The notes under the pieces: model-generated
The model's database searches: none
Seen by the model: the letters and a program-made list of their open reading frames with translations, nothing else
What the model was told of the DNA's origin: nothing
Program-made: the position numbers and the translations under genes
Assembly (NCBI GenBank): GCA_963669265.1
Contig: OY769916.1
Location: 3,906,001-3,970,000 of the forward strand
Reading direction: 5' to 3'
Length of the DNA stretch: 64,000 nt
Source: SZUA-547 sp963669265
Lineage (GTDB): Bacteria; Pseudomonadota; Alphaproteobacteria; Rhodobacterales; Rhodobacteraceae
Shown: positions 34,913 through 42,227 of the stretch, piece by piece
How the letters are laid out: each line of letters begins with the position of its first letter
Numbering within the stretch: position 1 is the stretch's first letter

Positions 34913-35613
34913 GTGGCTTCCCCTCGCAATTGCCGACGGGTGCGGCGCTCCAGCAGTTCGGACGCGGCCAGCGCCGCCAGTGCCGCCAGAATCGAAAGAC
35001 CGACAAGCCGAAACGCGGCGTCCTCGCCGCCCGGCTGCTGTAGCGCTGAATAGATCGCGATGGGCAGCGTGCGCGTCTCGCCCGGAATATTGGCGGCGAA
35101 GACAATCGTTGCGCCGAACTCGCCGATGGCGCGGGCGAAGCCCAGCGTCGCCGCCGCCAGCAGACCCGGCAGGCAAAGGGGGGCGGAGACCGTCCAGAAC
35201 ACCCGAATGCGGCTGGCGCCGAGGGTCAGCGCCGCTTCCTCCAGCCGATGGTCAAGTGCTTCGACCGACAGACGGCAGGCGCGCACCATCAAGGGAAAGG
35301 CCATGACCCCGGCGGCGACGGCGGCGGCGGTGGATGTGAAAGCGATGGAGACGCCGAACCAGTCATAGATTGGCCCGCCGATCCAGCCGCGTCGCCCGAA
35401 CGCCAATAATAAAAGATAGCCGACGACGACAGGGGGCAACACCAGCGGCATATGGATCAGCCCCTTGAGCAGCGCTTTGCCGGGGAATTGTTTTCGGGCG
35501 AGAATCCATGCGGTCCAGAAGGAGAGGGGGAGCGCCACGAACGTCGCTGCCGCCGCCACGCGCAGCGACAGCGCCAGCACGGTCCATTCTTCGGGGCTCA
35601 GGGGCGCGAACAT
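34909..35613 (-). CDS. modB: Molybdate-type ABC transporter permease
   Basis: 234 residues with about six membrane helices. The EAA loop is visible as EEAALTLGASRIRVFWTVSAPLCLPGL, and the block AIGEFGATIVFAANIPGETRTLPIAIY is typical of ModB. The ATG at 35613 is preferred to a TTG at 35631. No periplasmic binding-protein gene (modA) is adjacent. The next gene upstream encodes a DM13 protein. moeA and moaC elsewhere in the window show that molybdenum cofactor is made. Confidence 0.88.
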   Translation of the reverse strand: MFAPLSPEEWTVLALSLRVAAAATFVALPLSFWTAWILARKQFPGKALLKGLIHMPLVLPPVVVGYLLLLAFGRRGWIGGPIYDWFGVSIAFTSTAAAVAAGVMAFPLMVRACRLSVEALDHRLEEAALTLGASRIRVFWTVSAPLCLPGLLAAATLGFARAIGEFGATIVFAANIPGETRTLPIAIYSALQQPGGEDAAFRLVGLSILAALAALAASELLERRTRRQLRGEAT

Positions 35614-35731
35614 AGCGCGGACGGTAAACAAGCGGCGCGAACGCGTCCAGCGCGCCGGAGCCGCAATGGCCCGACGCGCTGGCGCGTGGCGCGGGGAGAG
35701 AGCCGCGCCCTGGGGAGAGTTTGGTCGGTCG

Positions 35732-36151
35732 TTAGTTCAGCTTGGCGACGCCCAGCGGCACGGAGAAGTCGGCGCACCAGATATAGACTTCGTCATACTT
35801 GCTCGGGTCGACCGACGAAGGCAGCGGATAGCTCTGCTTGCCGGTGATGTTGTTCAGCTTGGTGAACTCGGTGGATTTGTCGAATTCGCCGCCATTGCCG
35901 AAGCCGATGGTCGGGGCGGGCGCGCCGTCGAGGCTGAAATCCTCGGCCAGAACCAGAACGTAGCCGTCGCCGGATTTGACCACCTGCGCGCCGCCGGTGG
36001 TGATGTGTTTGCTGCGGCCCTCGAACGTGCCTTGGGAAACGACCTTGTCGCTGCCGGCGAGCGCGGGCGCAGAGGTGGAGACGGCGCTGACGACGCCCAA
36101 TACGGCGATGGCTGCGACAGCGGCGATTGTGCGGATAGAACGGATGATCAT
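35732..36151 (-). CDS. Exported DM13-domain protein
   Basis: 139 residues. The signal peptide ends near A-L-A-G (about residue 33). A single DM13 domain fills the rest: GTFEGRSKHITTGGAQVV, then YVLVLAEDFSL, then KQSYPLPSSVDPSKYDEVYIWC and FSVPLGVAKL. The lone conserved Cys in IWCADF is the proposed redox residue of DM13 domains, which are thought to act in electron transfer in the cell envelope. GAGAGGG lies upstream of the ATG. It is divergent from a TetR regulator with a palindrome between them. Confidence 0.85.
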   Translation of the reverse strand: MIIRSIRTIAAVAAIAVLGVVSAVSTSAPALAGSDKVVSQGTFEGRSKHITTGGAQVVKSGDGYVLVLAEDFSLDGAPAPTIGFGNGGEFDKSTEFTKLNNITGKQSYPLPSSVDPSKYDEVYIWCADFSVPLGVAKLN

Positions 36152-36200
36152 TGTGATGTCCCTCTCAGATCACGGTGTGTTTGGATGATGTGAGAAATAG

Positions 36201-36226
36201 AGTTCTTGACCGTTTAATCAAGAACT
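36201..36226. promoter_or_regulatory. Perfect inverted repeat, likely TetR operator with overlapping divergent promoters
   Basis: AGTTCTTGA and TCAAGAACT are separated by 8 bp. On the plus strand TTGACC (36206-36211) with GATATC (36229-36234) at 17 bp could serve tetR. On the minus strand TTGATT (36221-36216) with TATTTC at 16 bp could serve the DM13 gene. Both -35 boxes lie inside the repeat, so a bound repressor would block both. Confidence 0.7.
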
Positions 36227-36261
36227 GCGATATCACGACTGAGTGATCAGGGAGAACCGAT

Positions 36262-36816
36262 TTGGCCAGACCACGCAGTTTCGACGAAGACGCGGTGCTA
36301 GAAGGGGCGATGGCGCTGTTCTGGCGGCGGGGATATGACGGCGCGACGCTAGAGGCGCTGGACCGGGCGACGGGCCTGAACCGGGGCAGCCTCTATAATG
36401 CGTTCGGCGACAAGCGCGATCTGTTTCTGGCGGCGCTGTCACGCTACGTCCGGCAAGCGATCTCTCCGGCGGTCGAGGCGGTAAGGGCCGCCCCGAACGG
36501 TTCGGCGGCGCTCGACATCCTGTTTCCGCTCGATGCGCCGGTGGACCGTCGCGGGTGCCTGATCTGCAAGGCCGCCGCCGAAGTGGCGCCGGTGGACGCA
36601 GAAATCGCCGAGATCGCGCGAGAGGCCTATCGGCCTTTGCGAGAGGCGCTTGAGGCGGTGTTCGCGGCCGACCCTGACGTCACCTCGGCCAAGCCCTCGG
36701 CGGCAATGGTCGTCGCCGCCTATCAGGGGACCAAGATCATGGCGAATGCGGGGGTAAGCGCGGAGGAGATCACGAAGGTGGCGGACGGCGCGCGCGAGGC
36801 GCTGATCAGCGCTTAA
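36262..36816 (+). CDS. TetR/AcrR-family transcriptional regulator
   Basis: 184 residues. The N-terminal helix-turn-helix is ARPRSFDEDAVLEGAMALF, then TLEALDRATGLNRGSLYNAF. A ligand domain of the TetR_C type with Cys in RRGCLICKAA follows. The start is TTG at 36262 with AGGGAG 7 nt upstream; no ATG fits the conserved N-terminus. Two cysteines in the effector domain (RGCLIC) could sense oxidants or electrophiles, as in NemR-like regulators, which is inference. Confidence 0.88.
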   Translation: MARPRSFDEDAVLEGAMALFWRRGYDGATLEALDRATGLNRGSLYNAFGDKRDLFLAALSRYVRQAISPAVEAVRAAPNGSAALDILFPLDAPVDRRGCLICKAAAEVAPVDAEIAEIAREAYRPLREALEAVFAADPDVTSAKPSAAMVVAAYQGTKIMANAGVSAEEITKVADGAREALISA

Positions 36817-36827
36817 CGCGTCGGCCC

Positions 36828-36856
36828 TTGCCTCTCTACAGAAACCCCGCTATACG
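36828..36856 (+). promoter_or_regulatory. Sigma70 promoter of rpsB-tsf
   Basis: TTGCCT (36828-36833) and TATACG (36851-36856) are separated by 17 bp. The leader to the rpsB ATG is about 110 nt, long enough for autoregulation by S2, which is known in other bacteria. Confidence 0.6.
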
Positions 36857-36973
36857 CCGCGCCCATCAATCCACACGCGGGGATCGGGCCGGAAAGGGAG
36901 ACATCCTGGAAGGTCCACCGGTTGGGCGAAAGCTCTACTCCCGCGGCGGCGAAACCGGAAAGGAAAAGACCGC

Positions 36974-37816
36974 ATGGCTCTGCCAGAGTTCTCCATGCGT
37001 CAGCTCTTGGAAGCTGGCGTTCATTTCGGCCACCAGACGCATCGCTGGAACCCCAAAATGGGGACCTATATCTACGGCGATCGTAACGGCATTCATATTC
37101 TTGATCTGACGCAGACCGTGCCGCTGTTGGACGCGGCGCTGAACGCGGTGCGCGAAAGCGTGTCCAAAGGCGGTCGCATCCTGTTCGTCGGCACCAAGCG
37201 GCAGGCCCAGACGCCCGTCGCCGAGGCCGCCGAGCGCTGCGCGCAGTATTATATGAACCACCGTTGGCTCGGCGGCACGCTGACCAACTGGAAGACGGTC
37301 TCCAACTCGATCAAGCGCCTTAAAACGCTGGATGAGCAGTTGGAGGGCGAGGCGGCCGGCTTCACCAAGAAAGAGCGCCTGAACCTGGAGCGTGAGCGCA
37401 CCAAGCTGCATCTGGCGCTGGGCGGCATTCGCGAGATGGGCGGCAAGCCGGACCTGATCTTCGTGATCGACACCAACAAGGAAGATCTGGCGATCGCCGA
37501 GGCGAAGAAGCTGGGCATTCCGGTCGTGGCGGTGCTGGACTCGAACTCGAACCCCGACGGCATCGACTATCCGATCCCGGGCAATGACGACGCGAGCCGC
37601 GCGATCAGCCTCTACTGCGACCTGATCTCGCGCGCCGCGCTGGACGGCATGGCGGCTCAGATGGGCGAGGCCGGCTTCGACTTGGGCGAGATGGAGGCCC
37701 CGGTGGAGGAAGCGCTGGCCGAAGCGCCGGCCGCGGACGAGGCTTCAGACGCTGAGGCTACGCCGGAAGCCGCCGCCGATGCGTCGGCCGAAGAAGACGC
37801 CGCCAAAAGCGAATAA
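36974..37816 (+). CDS. rpsB: 30S ribosomal protein S2
   Basis: 280 residues. The core (about 1-230) has the S2 pattern MRQLLEAGVHFGHQTHRWNP, then ILFVGTKRQAQ and HRWLGGTLTNW, then DLIFVIDTNKEDLAI. The last 45 residues are an Ala/Glu-rich acidic extension, common in Alphaproteobacteria. GGAAAGGAAAAG precedes the ATG. It is followed by tsf after 139 bp. Confidence 0.98.
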   Translation: MALPEFSMRQLLEAGVHFGHQTHRWNPKMGTYIYGDRNGIHILDLTQTVPLLDAALNAVRESVSKGGRILFVGTKRQAQTPVAEAAERCAQYYMNHRWLGGTLTNWKTVSNSIKRLKTLDEQLEGEAAGFTKKERLNLERERTKLHLALGGIREMGGKPDLIFVIDTNKEDLAIAEAKKLGIPVVAVLDSNSNPDGIDYPIPGNDDASRAISLYCDLISRAALDGMAAQMGEAGFDLGEMEAPVEEALAEAPAADEASDAEATPEAAADASAEEDAAKSE

Positions 37817-37955
37817 TACAATCGAGTGACGGCCTGGCCGTTTTGTCTCTGGGCCGTCCTCGCTTATATCCGCAGCAGATTCGACAGACTGGCCTTCGCG
37901 CCGCGACCAGTAGGAGTCGCAGCCGCCGCGCTGGCCGACGACGAGGAGAGATGAC

Positions 37956-38849
37956 ATGGCGATCACCGCCAAACTGGTAAAAGAGCTTCGCGACATGACC
38001 GGCGCGGGCATGATGGACGCGAAAAAAGCGCTGACCGAGACCGATGGCGACAAGGAAGCCGCCGTCGATTGGTTGCGCGCCAAAGGGCTGGCCAAGGCCG
38101 CCAAGAAATCGGGCCGCACCGCCGCCGAAGGTCTTGTCGCCGTGGCCGTCGATGGCGGCGTCGGCGCTGCGGTCGAGGTGAACTCCGAGACCGACTTCGT
38201 CGCGCGCAACGCCGAGTTCCAGTCCATGGTGGCTGAGATCGCCAAGGTCGCCGTTGCGACCGAAGGCGATGTCGAGGCGCTGAAATCCGCGCCGCTGGGC
38301 GGCAAGACCGTGGCCGAGATCGTGACCGACAAAGTCGCCACGATCGGTGAGAATATGGGCGTGCGCCGCTCGGCCAAGGCGACGGGCGACGTCGTCTCGG
38401 CCTATGTGCACAACGCCGCCGCGCCCGGCATGGGAAAAATCGGCGTGCTGGTCTCGGTGAAGGCCGAGGGCGATAAGGCCGCAGCCGAAGCGTTCGGCAA
38501 ACAGATCGCGATGCATGTCGCTGCGACCAACCCGGCGTCGCTGTCCGAAGCCGATCTGGATCCGGCGCTGGTAGAGCGCGAGAAGCAGGTCCTGACCGAG
38601 CAGGCGCGCGAATCCGGCAAGCCCGACAATGTCATTGAAAAGATGATCATCGGCCGCATGAACAAGTACTTTCAGGAGGTTTGCCTTCTGAAACAGTCCT
38701 TCGTCATCAACCCGGATCTGACCGTTGGCAAGGCGGCGGCCGAGGCGGGCGTCGAGGTGACTGGCTTTGTGCGCCTCGAAGTCGGCGAAGGCATCGAGAA
38801 AGAGGAAGAGGACTTCGCAGCCGAGGTCGCCAAGACCATGGGCGGCTGA
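37956..38849 (+). CDS. tsf: Elongation factor Ts
   Basis: 297 residues. Exchanges GDP on EF-Tu. The N-terminal UBA-like domain has VKELRDMTGAGMMDAKKAL and the core has EVNSETDFVARN, the contact to EF-Tu. The ATG at 37956 follows GAGGAGAG. An overlapping ATG at 37951 is in another frame. A strong terminator follows. Confidence 0.98.
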   Translation: MAITAKLVKELRDMTGAGMMDAKKALTETDGDKEAAVDWLRAKGLAKAAKKSGRTAAEGLVAVAVDGGVGAAVEVNSETDFVARNAEFQSMVAEIAKVAVATEGDVEALKSAPLGGKTVAEIVTDKVATIGENMGVRRSAKATGDVVSAYVHNAAAPGMGKIGVLVSVKAEGDKAAAEAFGKQIAMHVAATNPASLSEADLDPALVEREKQVLTEQARESGKPDNVIEKMIIGRMNKYFQEVCLLKQSFVINPDLTVGKAAAEAGVEVTGFVRLEVGEGIEKEEEDFAAEVAKTMGG

Positions 38850-38880
38850 CGCGCTACTTCGTTCTCAGAACTTTGATTTA

Positions 38881-38912
38881 AAGGCCCGCTTCGGCGGGCC
38901 TTTTCTGTTTTT
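38881..38912 (+). terminator. Rho-independent terminator of rpsB-tsf
   Basis: 9-bp stem AAGGCCCGC/GCGGGCCTT with a TTCG tetraloop, then TTCTGTTTTT. Confidence 0.95.
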
Positions 38913-39116
38913 GGGCGACCCAGTTCCCTGATGGCGCGATACGGTCGCCGGGGCGCTCGCGTTGATGTTTTGCGCGCCAACGCTTACCTTAAACTGCATA
39001 TGGTGATTGAAATTGGGAGGTTATCGCATGTCCGAGGTAAAGATTGGAAGCTCCGTGGCGGAAAGTATCCCCACCTCGTCAAATGACGTGGCGGCGAGTT
39101 CGGTTGATGCTCAAAC

Positions 39117-39140
39117 TGTCTAGCCCCCTAGTTCTGGGCC
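39117..39140. repeat. IS end, inverted repeat (orfB side)
   Basis: Begins TGTCTAGCCCCCTAG. With one gap it matches the other end over about 25 bp (TGTC, the C-run, TA, CTG and GCC are shared). The orfB stop codon lies inside it. Confidence 0.8.
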
Positions 39141-39887
39141 ATTTCTTATTAGAGTTTCGGGGATCGGCGGCCTCATGTTCAGCGCCTGGTGCGGGCGGGT
39201 GTGGTTGTATTCCTTGAGCCAGTAACCGATGACGATTTGGGCCTCTTTGGCGGTGGCGAACCATTCCGTGTTCAGCACCTCCCGGCGCAGAGTTCCGTTG
39301 AAGCGTTCATTGTAGCCGTTCTCCCACGGTGAGCCGGGATAGATCCGTATCGGCTTCACGCCGACGCGTTTCAGCCACTCCTGGGTGGTCGCAGCGGCGA
39401 ATTCCGGCCCGTTGTCGCTGCGGACGTATTCCGGTTTGCCGTGGCGCAGGAATAGCTCGTAGAGAACCTCCAGCACATCGGCTGAGCCCATCCTGGCCCG
39501 GACCTCTACGGCCAGCGCCTGGCGCGTGTGTTCATCCAGGACCGTCAGCATCTTGTAGCTCCGGCCGTTGCTGAGCTTGTCGTGGACGAAATCGACGCTC
39601 CAGACATGGTTCGGATGGGTCGGCCTGAGCCGGATGATCGAGGCGTCCTTGTGATAGAGACGCCGGCGTTTCTTGTGCCGATGCGGCAACTGCAGCCCTT
39701 CTTCCCGCCAGAGCCGCTCGACTTTCTTGTGGTTCACGCGCCAGCCCTCGACGCGCAACAGCTCCGCGATCTTGCGATAACCGTAGCGGCCATATTGCTT
39801 CGCCAGCCGAATGAGGGCGAGGCGCAGCGCGTTGTCATCCCTCGCGACGGCCTTGTATTGCAAGCTGCTGCGGGCGACGCCGATCAC
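39120..39887 (-). CDS. IS3-family transposase OrfB (DDE integrase)
   Basis: 255 residues from a GTG at 39887. The rve integrase core has the triad in VWSVDFVHD, YVRSDNGPEF and NGYNERFNG, with 35 residues between the second Asp and the Glu. An N-terminal HTH_21 segment (YGRYGYRKIAELL) precedes it. The active form is probably the OrfAB fusion made by a -1 shift at AAAG (39977-39974 on the minus strand) near the end of orfA. The frame is open between that point and 39887. The protein ends within the terminal repeat. Confidence 0.93.
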   Translation of the reverse strand: MIGVARSSLQYKAVARDDNALRLALIRLAKQYGRYGYRKIAELLRVEGWRVNHKKVERLWREEGLQLPHRHKKRRRLYHKDASIIRLRPTHPNHVWSVDFVHDKLSNGRSYKMLTVLDEHTRQALAVEVRARMGSADVLEVLYELFLRHGKPEYVRSDNGPEFAAATTQEWLKRVGVKPIRIYPGSPWENGYNERFNGTLRREVLNTEWFATAKEAQIVIGYWLKEYNHTRPHQALNMRPPIPETLIRNGPELGG

Positions 39888-39961
39888 CCGGCAGGTCCGC
39901 CGCTCCGACGTCGCGAGCTTCTGGCGCGTATGGATGACGGCCTGACGAAGCTGGCTCGTCG

Positions 39962-40249
39962 TCAGGCCCTGGGCTTTAGATAGCTCAGGCTTTCCTTGAG
40001 AATGAGCTTGTCCAGCTCGAGCTCGGCCACGATCTTCTTCAGTCTGGCGTTCTCTTTCTCCAGCGAGCGGAGCTCCGAAAGCTGCGACCGCCCCATCCCA
40101 CCAAACCGCCTGCGCCAGTTGTAGTAGGTCGCGTCGCTGATCCCAACGCTACGACATGCCGATTGCACGTCGTCTCCTTCGGCGAGCTTCAGCTCAATCT
40201 CCCGAAGAAGCTTCAATATATCCTCGTCCGAATACCGCTTCCGAGCCAT
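39962..40249 (-). CDS. IS3-family transposase OrfA (helix-turn-helix)
   Basis: 95 residues. A helix-turn-helix of the HTH_Tnp_1 family (SDEDILKLLREIELK, then ACRSVGISDATYYNWRRRFGGM) is followed by a leucine-zipper-like region SLEKENARLKKIVAELELDK used for multimer formation. The last codons contain the slippery AAAG, where the ribosome could shift into orfB. Confidence 0.93.
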   Translation of the reverse strand: MARKRYSDEDILKLLREIELKLAEGDDVQSACRSVGISDATYYNWRRRFGGMGRSQLSELRSLEKENARLKKIVAELELDKLILKESLSYLKPRA

Positions 40250-40279
40250 CTCTCATCCCCAATTCTCGGTCAATGTAGT

Positions 40280-40304
40280 GGCACAGTTTTAGGGGGGAAG
40301 GACA
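40280..40304. repeat. IS end, inverted repeat (orfA side)
   Basis: Read inward it begins TGTCCTTCCCCCCTAAAACTG. It lies 31 bp upstream of the orfA start and may carry its promoter. Confidence 0.8.
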
Positions 40305-40446
40305 CGACCCCGAATTGCCAGCCCCGATGAAATCGGCGTTGAGAGCGACGCTGCAAGTTTGCTATGCGAAGCTGGATGACTTGTATGAACAGTATCCGAG
40401 CCTCAATGAGAAAGCTGAAGTCGTCGATAAAATACGTCAAAATTGA

Positions 40447-40786
40447 GGAGGTGGCCCAAGGCGGGGAGGTCTCTTTAGCGAGGCCTTAGCTGGCGGTTCG
40501 GTCCAGTCGTAAATGTTGATACGAGCGCGTGTTGCTGGTCACAGAAACTGTTTTGGTTGAGAGCGGGTCGTTATAGCGGCGACAGTCGAATTGAAATGCG
40601 ATTCCCGCAAATCAAGATAAGGGCTCGCTTCGGCGGGTCCTTTTTGTTGGTGGATTGACATCAAATCGACGAGCGCAACGTCTTCGCCAACTTCAATTTA
40701 GGCGTACCGAACGCCCTTGCCTCGGGCGCCGATCCGCTTATGAGTGTTGCCGCAGTTCTCTCAGCTTTTTCCGGTGGAAGATCGCC
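40447..40786. other. Gene-free stretch between the split small gene and psd
   Basis: 340 bp without a supportable gene. It holds the terminator given next and a TTGACA (40655-40660) that could be a -35 box for psd, but no convincing -10 lies 16-18 bp beyond it. Confidence 0.5.
40619..40645 (+). terminator. Rho-independent terminator
   Basis: AAGGGCTCGC and GCGGGTCCTT pair with two G-U pairs around a TTCG loop, then TTT. It closely resembles the tsf terminator. It would end transcription of the interrupted small gene before psd. Confidence 0.8.
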
Positions 40787-41461
40787 ATGCGAATGACCGA
40801 CACGTTTATCAAACCGATGCATCGCGAGGGCGTCCGGTTTGTCGCGATTTTCGCCGCGATCACGGTCGGTCTGTTTTTCCTGGCGGACATTCTCGGCTGG
40901 ATTGGCGTCGGCCTCACCATTTGGTGCTATTACTTCTTTCGCGACCCCGAGCGTGTACCGCCGAAGCGCGACGGGCTGATCATCAGCCCGGCCGATGGCG
41001 TGATTTCGCTGATCGAACGGGCCGTGCCGCCGCAAGAACTGGGCATGCCGAATGAACCGCTGACCCGCGTCAGTGTTTTCATGAACGTGTTCAACTGCCA
41101 TGTGAACCGCACTCCGATCGTGGGGGAGATCACCAAGGTCGCCTATCGGCCGGGCAAGTTCTTCAACGCCTCGCTGGACAAGGCGAGCGCCGATAATGAA
41201 CGCAACAGCTTGCGCATTCGCATGCGCAATGGTCAGGATCTCGCGGTCGTACAGATCGCCGGTCTGGTGGCCCGCCGCATCGTTTGCTTTGTGCAGGCGG
41301 GGGATACGTTGCAGACTGGAGATCGTTTTGGGCTGATCCGGTTCGGCTCCCGGCTGGACGTCTATCTTCCCGAAGGCGTCGAGCCGCTGGTCAGTCTGGG
41401 ACAGACCATGGTCGCGGGCGAGACCGTGCTCGCCGATCTGAACATGGCTGACGGAGGCTGA
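40787..41461 (+). CDS. psd: Phosphatidylserine decarboxylase proenzyme
   Basis: 224 residues, the short alphaproteobacterial type. It decarboxylates phosphatidylserine to phosphatidylethanolamine at the inner membrane. A membrane helix (about 18-45) is followed by FRDPERVPP and SPADGVI. The self-cleavage site is in LIRFGSRLDVYLP, where the Ser becomes the pyruvoyl group. The ATG at 40787 follows GGTGGAAG; a longer frame to 40655 is not conserved. It is coupled with pssA, 12 bp downstream, which makes its substrate. Confidence 0.95.
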   Translation: MRMTDTFIKPMHREGVRFVAIFAAITVGLFFLADILGWIGVGLTIWCYYFFRDPERVPPKRDGLIISPADGVISLIERAVPPQELGMPNEPLTRVSVFMNVFNCHVNRTPIVGEITKVAYRPGKFFNASLDKASADNERNSLRIRMRNGQDLAVVQIAGLVARRIVCFVQAGDTLQTGDRFGLIRFGSRLDVYLPEGVEPLVSLGQTMVAGETVLADLNMADGG

Positions 41462-41473
41462 TAGAACCCATCG

Positions 41474-42220
41474 ATGGCGGACCCCTCCGATAAGAAAGTC
41501 GCGAAGATTTCGCTGATCCGGTTGCTGCCGAACATGCTGACCCTGACAGCGATTTGCGCGGGCCTGTCGGCGATCCGCTTTGGCGTGCAGGGCAACTACG
41601 TATTGGCTGTGCAGCTCATTCTGGCGGCCTGTGTTCTGGACGGGCTGGACGGACGCGCGGCGCGTCTGCTGAGGATCGAGAGCAAGATTGGCGCGGAGCT
41701 CGACTCGCTGGCGGATTTTCTGAATTTCGGCGTCGCGCCGCCGCTGATCCTTTATTTCTGGGCGTTGCAGGACATTCGTAGTCTGGCCTGGATCTCGGTG
41801 TTGATCTTTACGCTTTGCTGCGTGATGCGCCTGGCTCGGTTCAATGTCAGCAGCCGTTCGGAACGCCCCGGGGTGGTCAACGCCTATTTCGAGGGGATTC
41901 CGTCGCCGGCGGCGGCGTTGCTGGTGATGATGCCGATGTATGTCTCCTTCGCCTTCACCGACGCGAAACTGCTGCACCCGGTCCTCATCTGCATCTACAT
42001 GATGTTCATCGGTTATCTGATGATCAGCCGCGTGCCGACCTGGTCGTTCAAGACCTCGCGGATACCGCGCGACAACGCGAGTTTGGTTCTGATCGGGGTG
42101 TGCGGGGTCTCGGCGGCGGTGCTCACCTTCGCGTGGGAGACGCTGATCGTGCTCTGTCTCTGCTATGTCGGGGTGGTGATCTGGGGCCTGTTTGAAAAGA
42201 GACGCCGCGCGAACCGCTAA
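41474..42220 (+). CDS. pssA: CDP-diacylglycerol--serine O-phosphatidyltransferase
   Basis: 248 residues with about eight hydrophobic segments. The CDP-alcohol phosphotransferase motif is complete: DGLDGRAARLL, then GAELDSLADFLNFG (pattern DGxxAR-x8-GxxxDxxxD). It forms phosphatidylserine from CDP-diacylglycerol and serine. It acts directly before Psd in phosphatidylethanolamine synthesis. Convergent with the WD40-like gene, 7 bp away. Confidence 0.95.
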   Translation: MADPSDKKVAKISLIRLLPNMLTLTAICAGLSAIRFGVQGNYVLAVQLILAACVLDGLDGRAARLLRIESKIGAELDSLADFLNFGVAPPLILYFWALQDIRSLAWISVLIFTLCCVMRLARFNVSSRSERPGVVNAYFEGIPSPAAALLVMMPMYVSFAFTDAKLLHPVLICIYMMFIGYLMISRVPTWSFKTSRIPRDNASLVLIGVCGVSAAVLTFAWETLIVLCLCYVGVVIWGLFEKRRRANR

Positions 42221-42227
42221 AACGGTG

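Larger units (their letters stand above)
39117..40304 (-). mobile_element. IS3-family insertion sequence, two transposase frames
   Basis: 1188 bp bounded by imperfect inverted repeats that begin TGTC at both ends. It carries orfA and orfB with a -1 frame relation, the IS3 hallmark. Both frames are complete and the DDE residues are present, so it may be active. OrfA resembles the IS407-type group. I see no target-site duplication (left flank CAAAC, right flank CGACC), which is unusual for a simple insertion. Confidence 0.92.
39028..40446 (+). pseudogene. Small 76-codon gene interrupted by an IS3-family element
   Basis: The 5' part (39028-39116) has a strong GGGAGG 9 nt before an ATG and encodes about 29 residues that are Ser/Ala/Val-rich. 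The 3' part (40305-40446) continues in exactly the same frame: AC from the left plus C from the right restores a Thr codon, followed by 46 codons (DPELPAPMKSAL ... DKIRQN) and TGA. Removing 39117-40304 gives one open frame of 76 codons. The C-terminal part is predicted helical. No family is recognised. Codons are AT-richer than in the neighbours, which hints at an accessory gene. On the left allele the frame now stops at a TAG just inside the element after 31 codons. Confidence 0.7.

Noticed and set aside
39117..40304. Target-site duplication of the IS
   Set aside because: Left flank (CAAAC) and right flank (CGACC) share no 3-4 bp direct repeat at the ends defined by TGTC/GACA.
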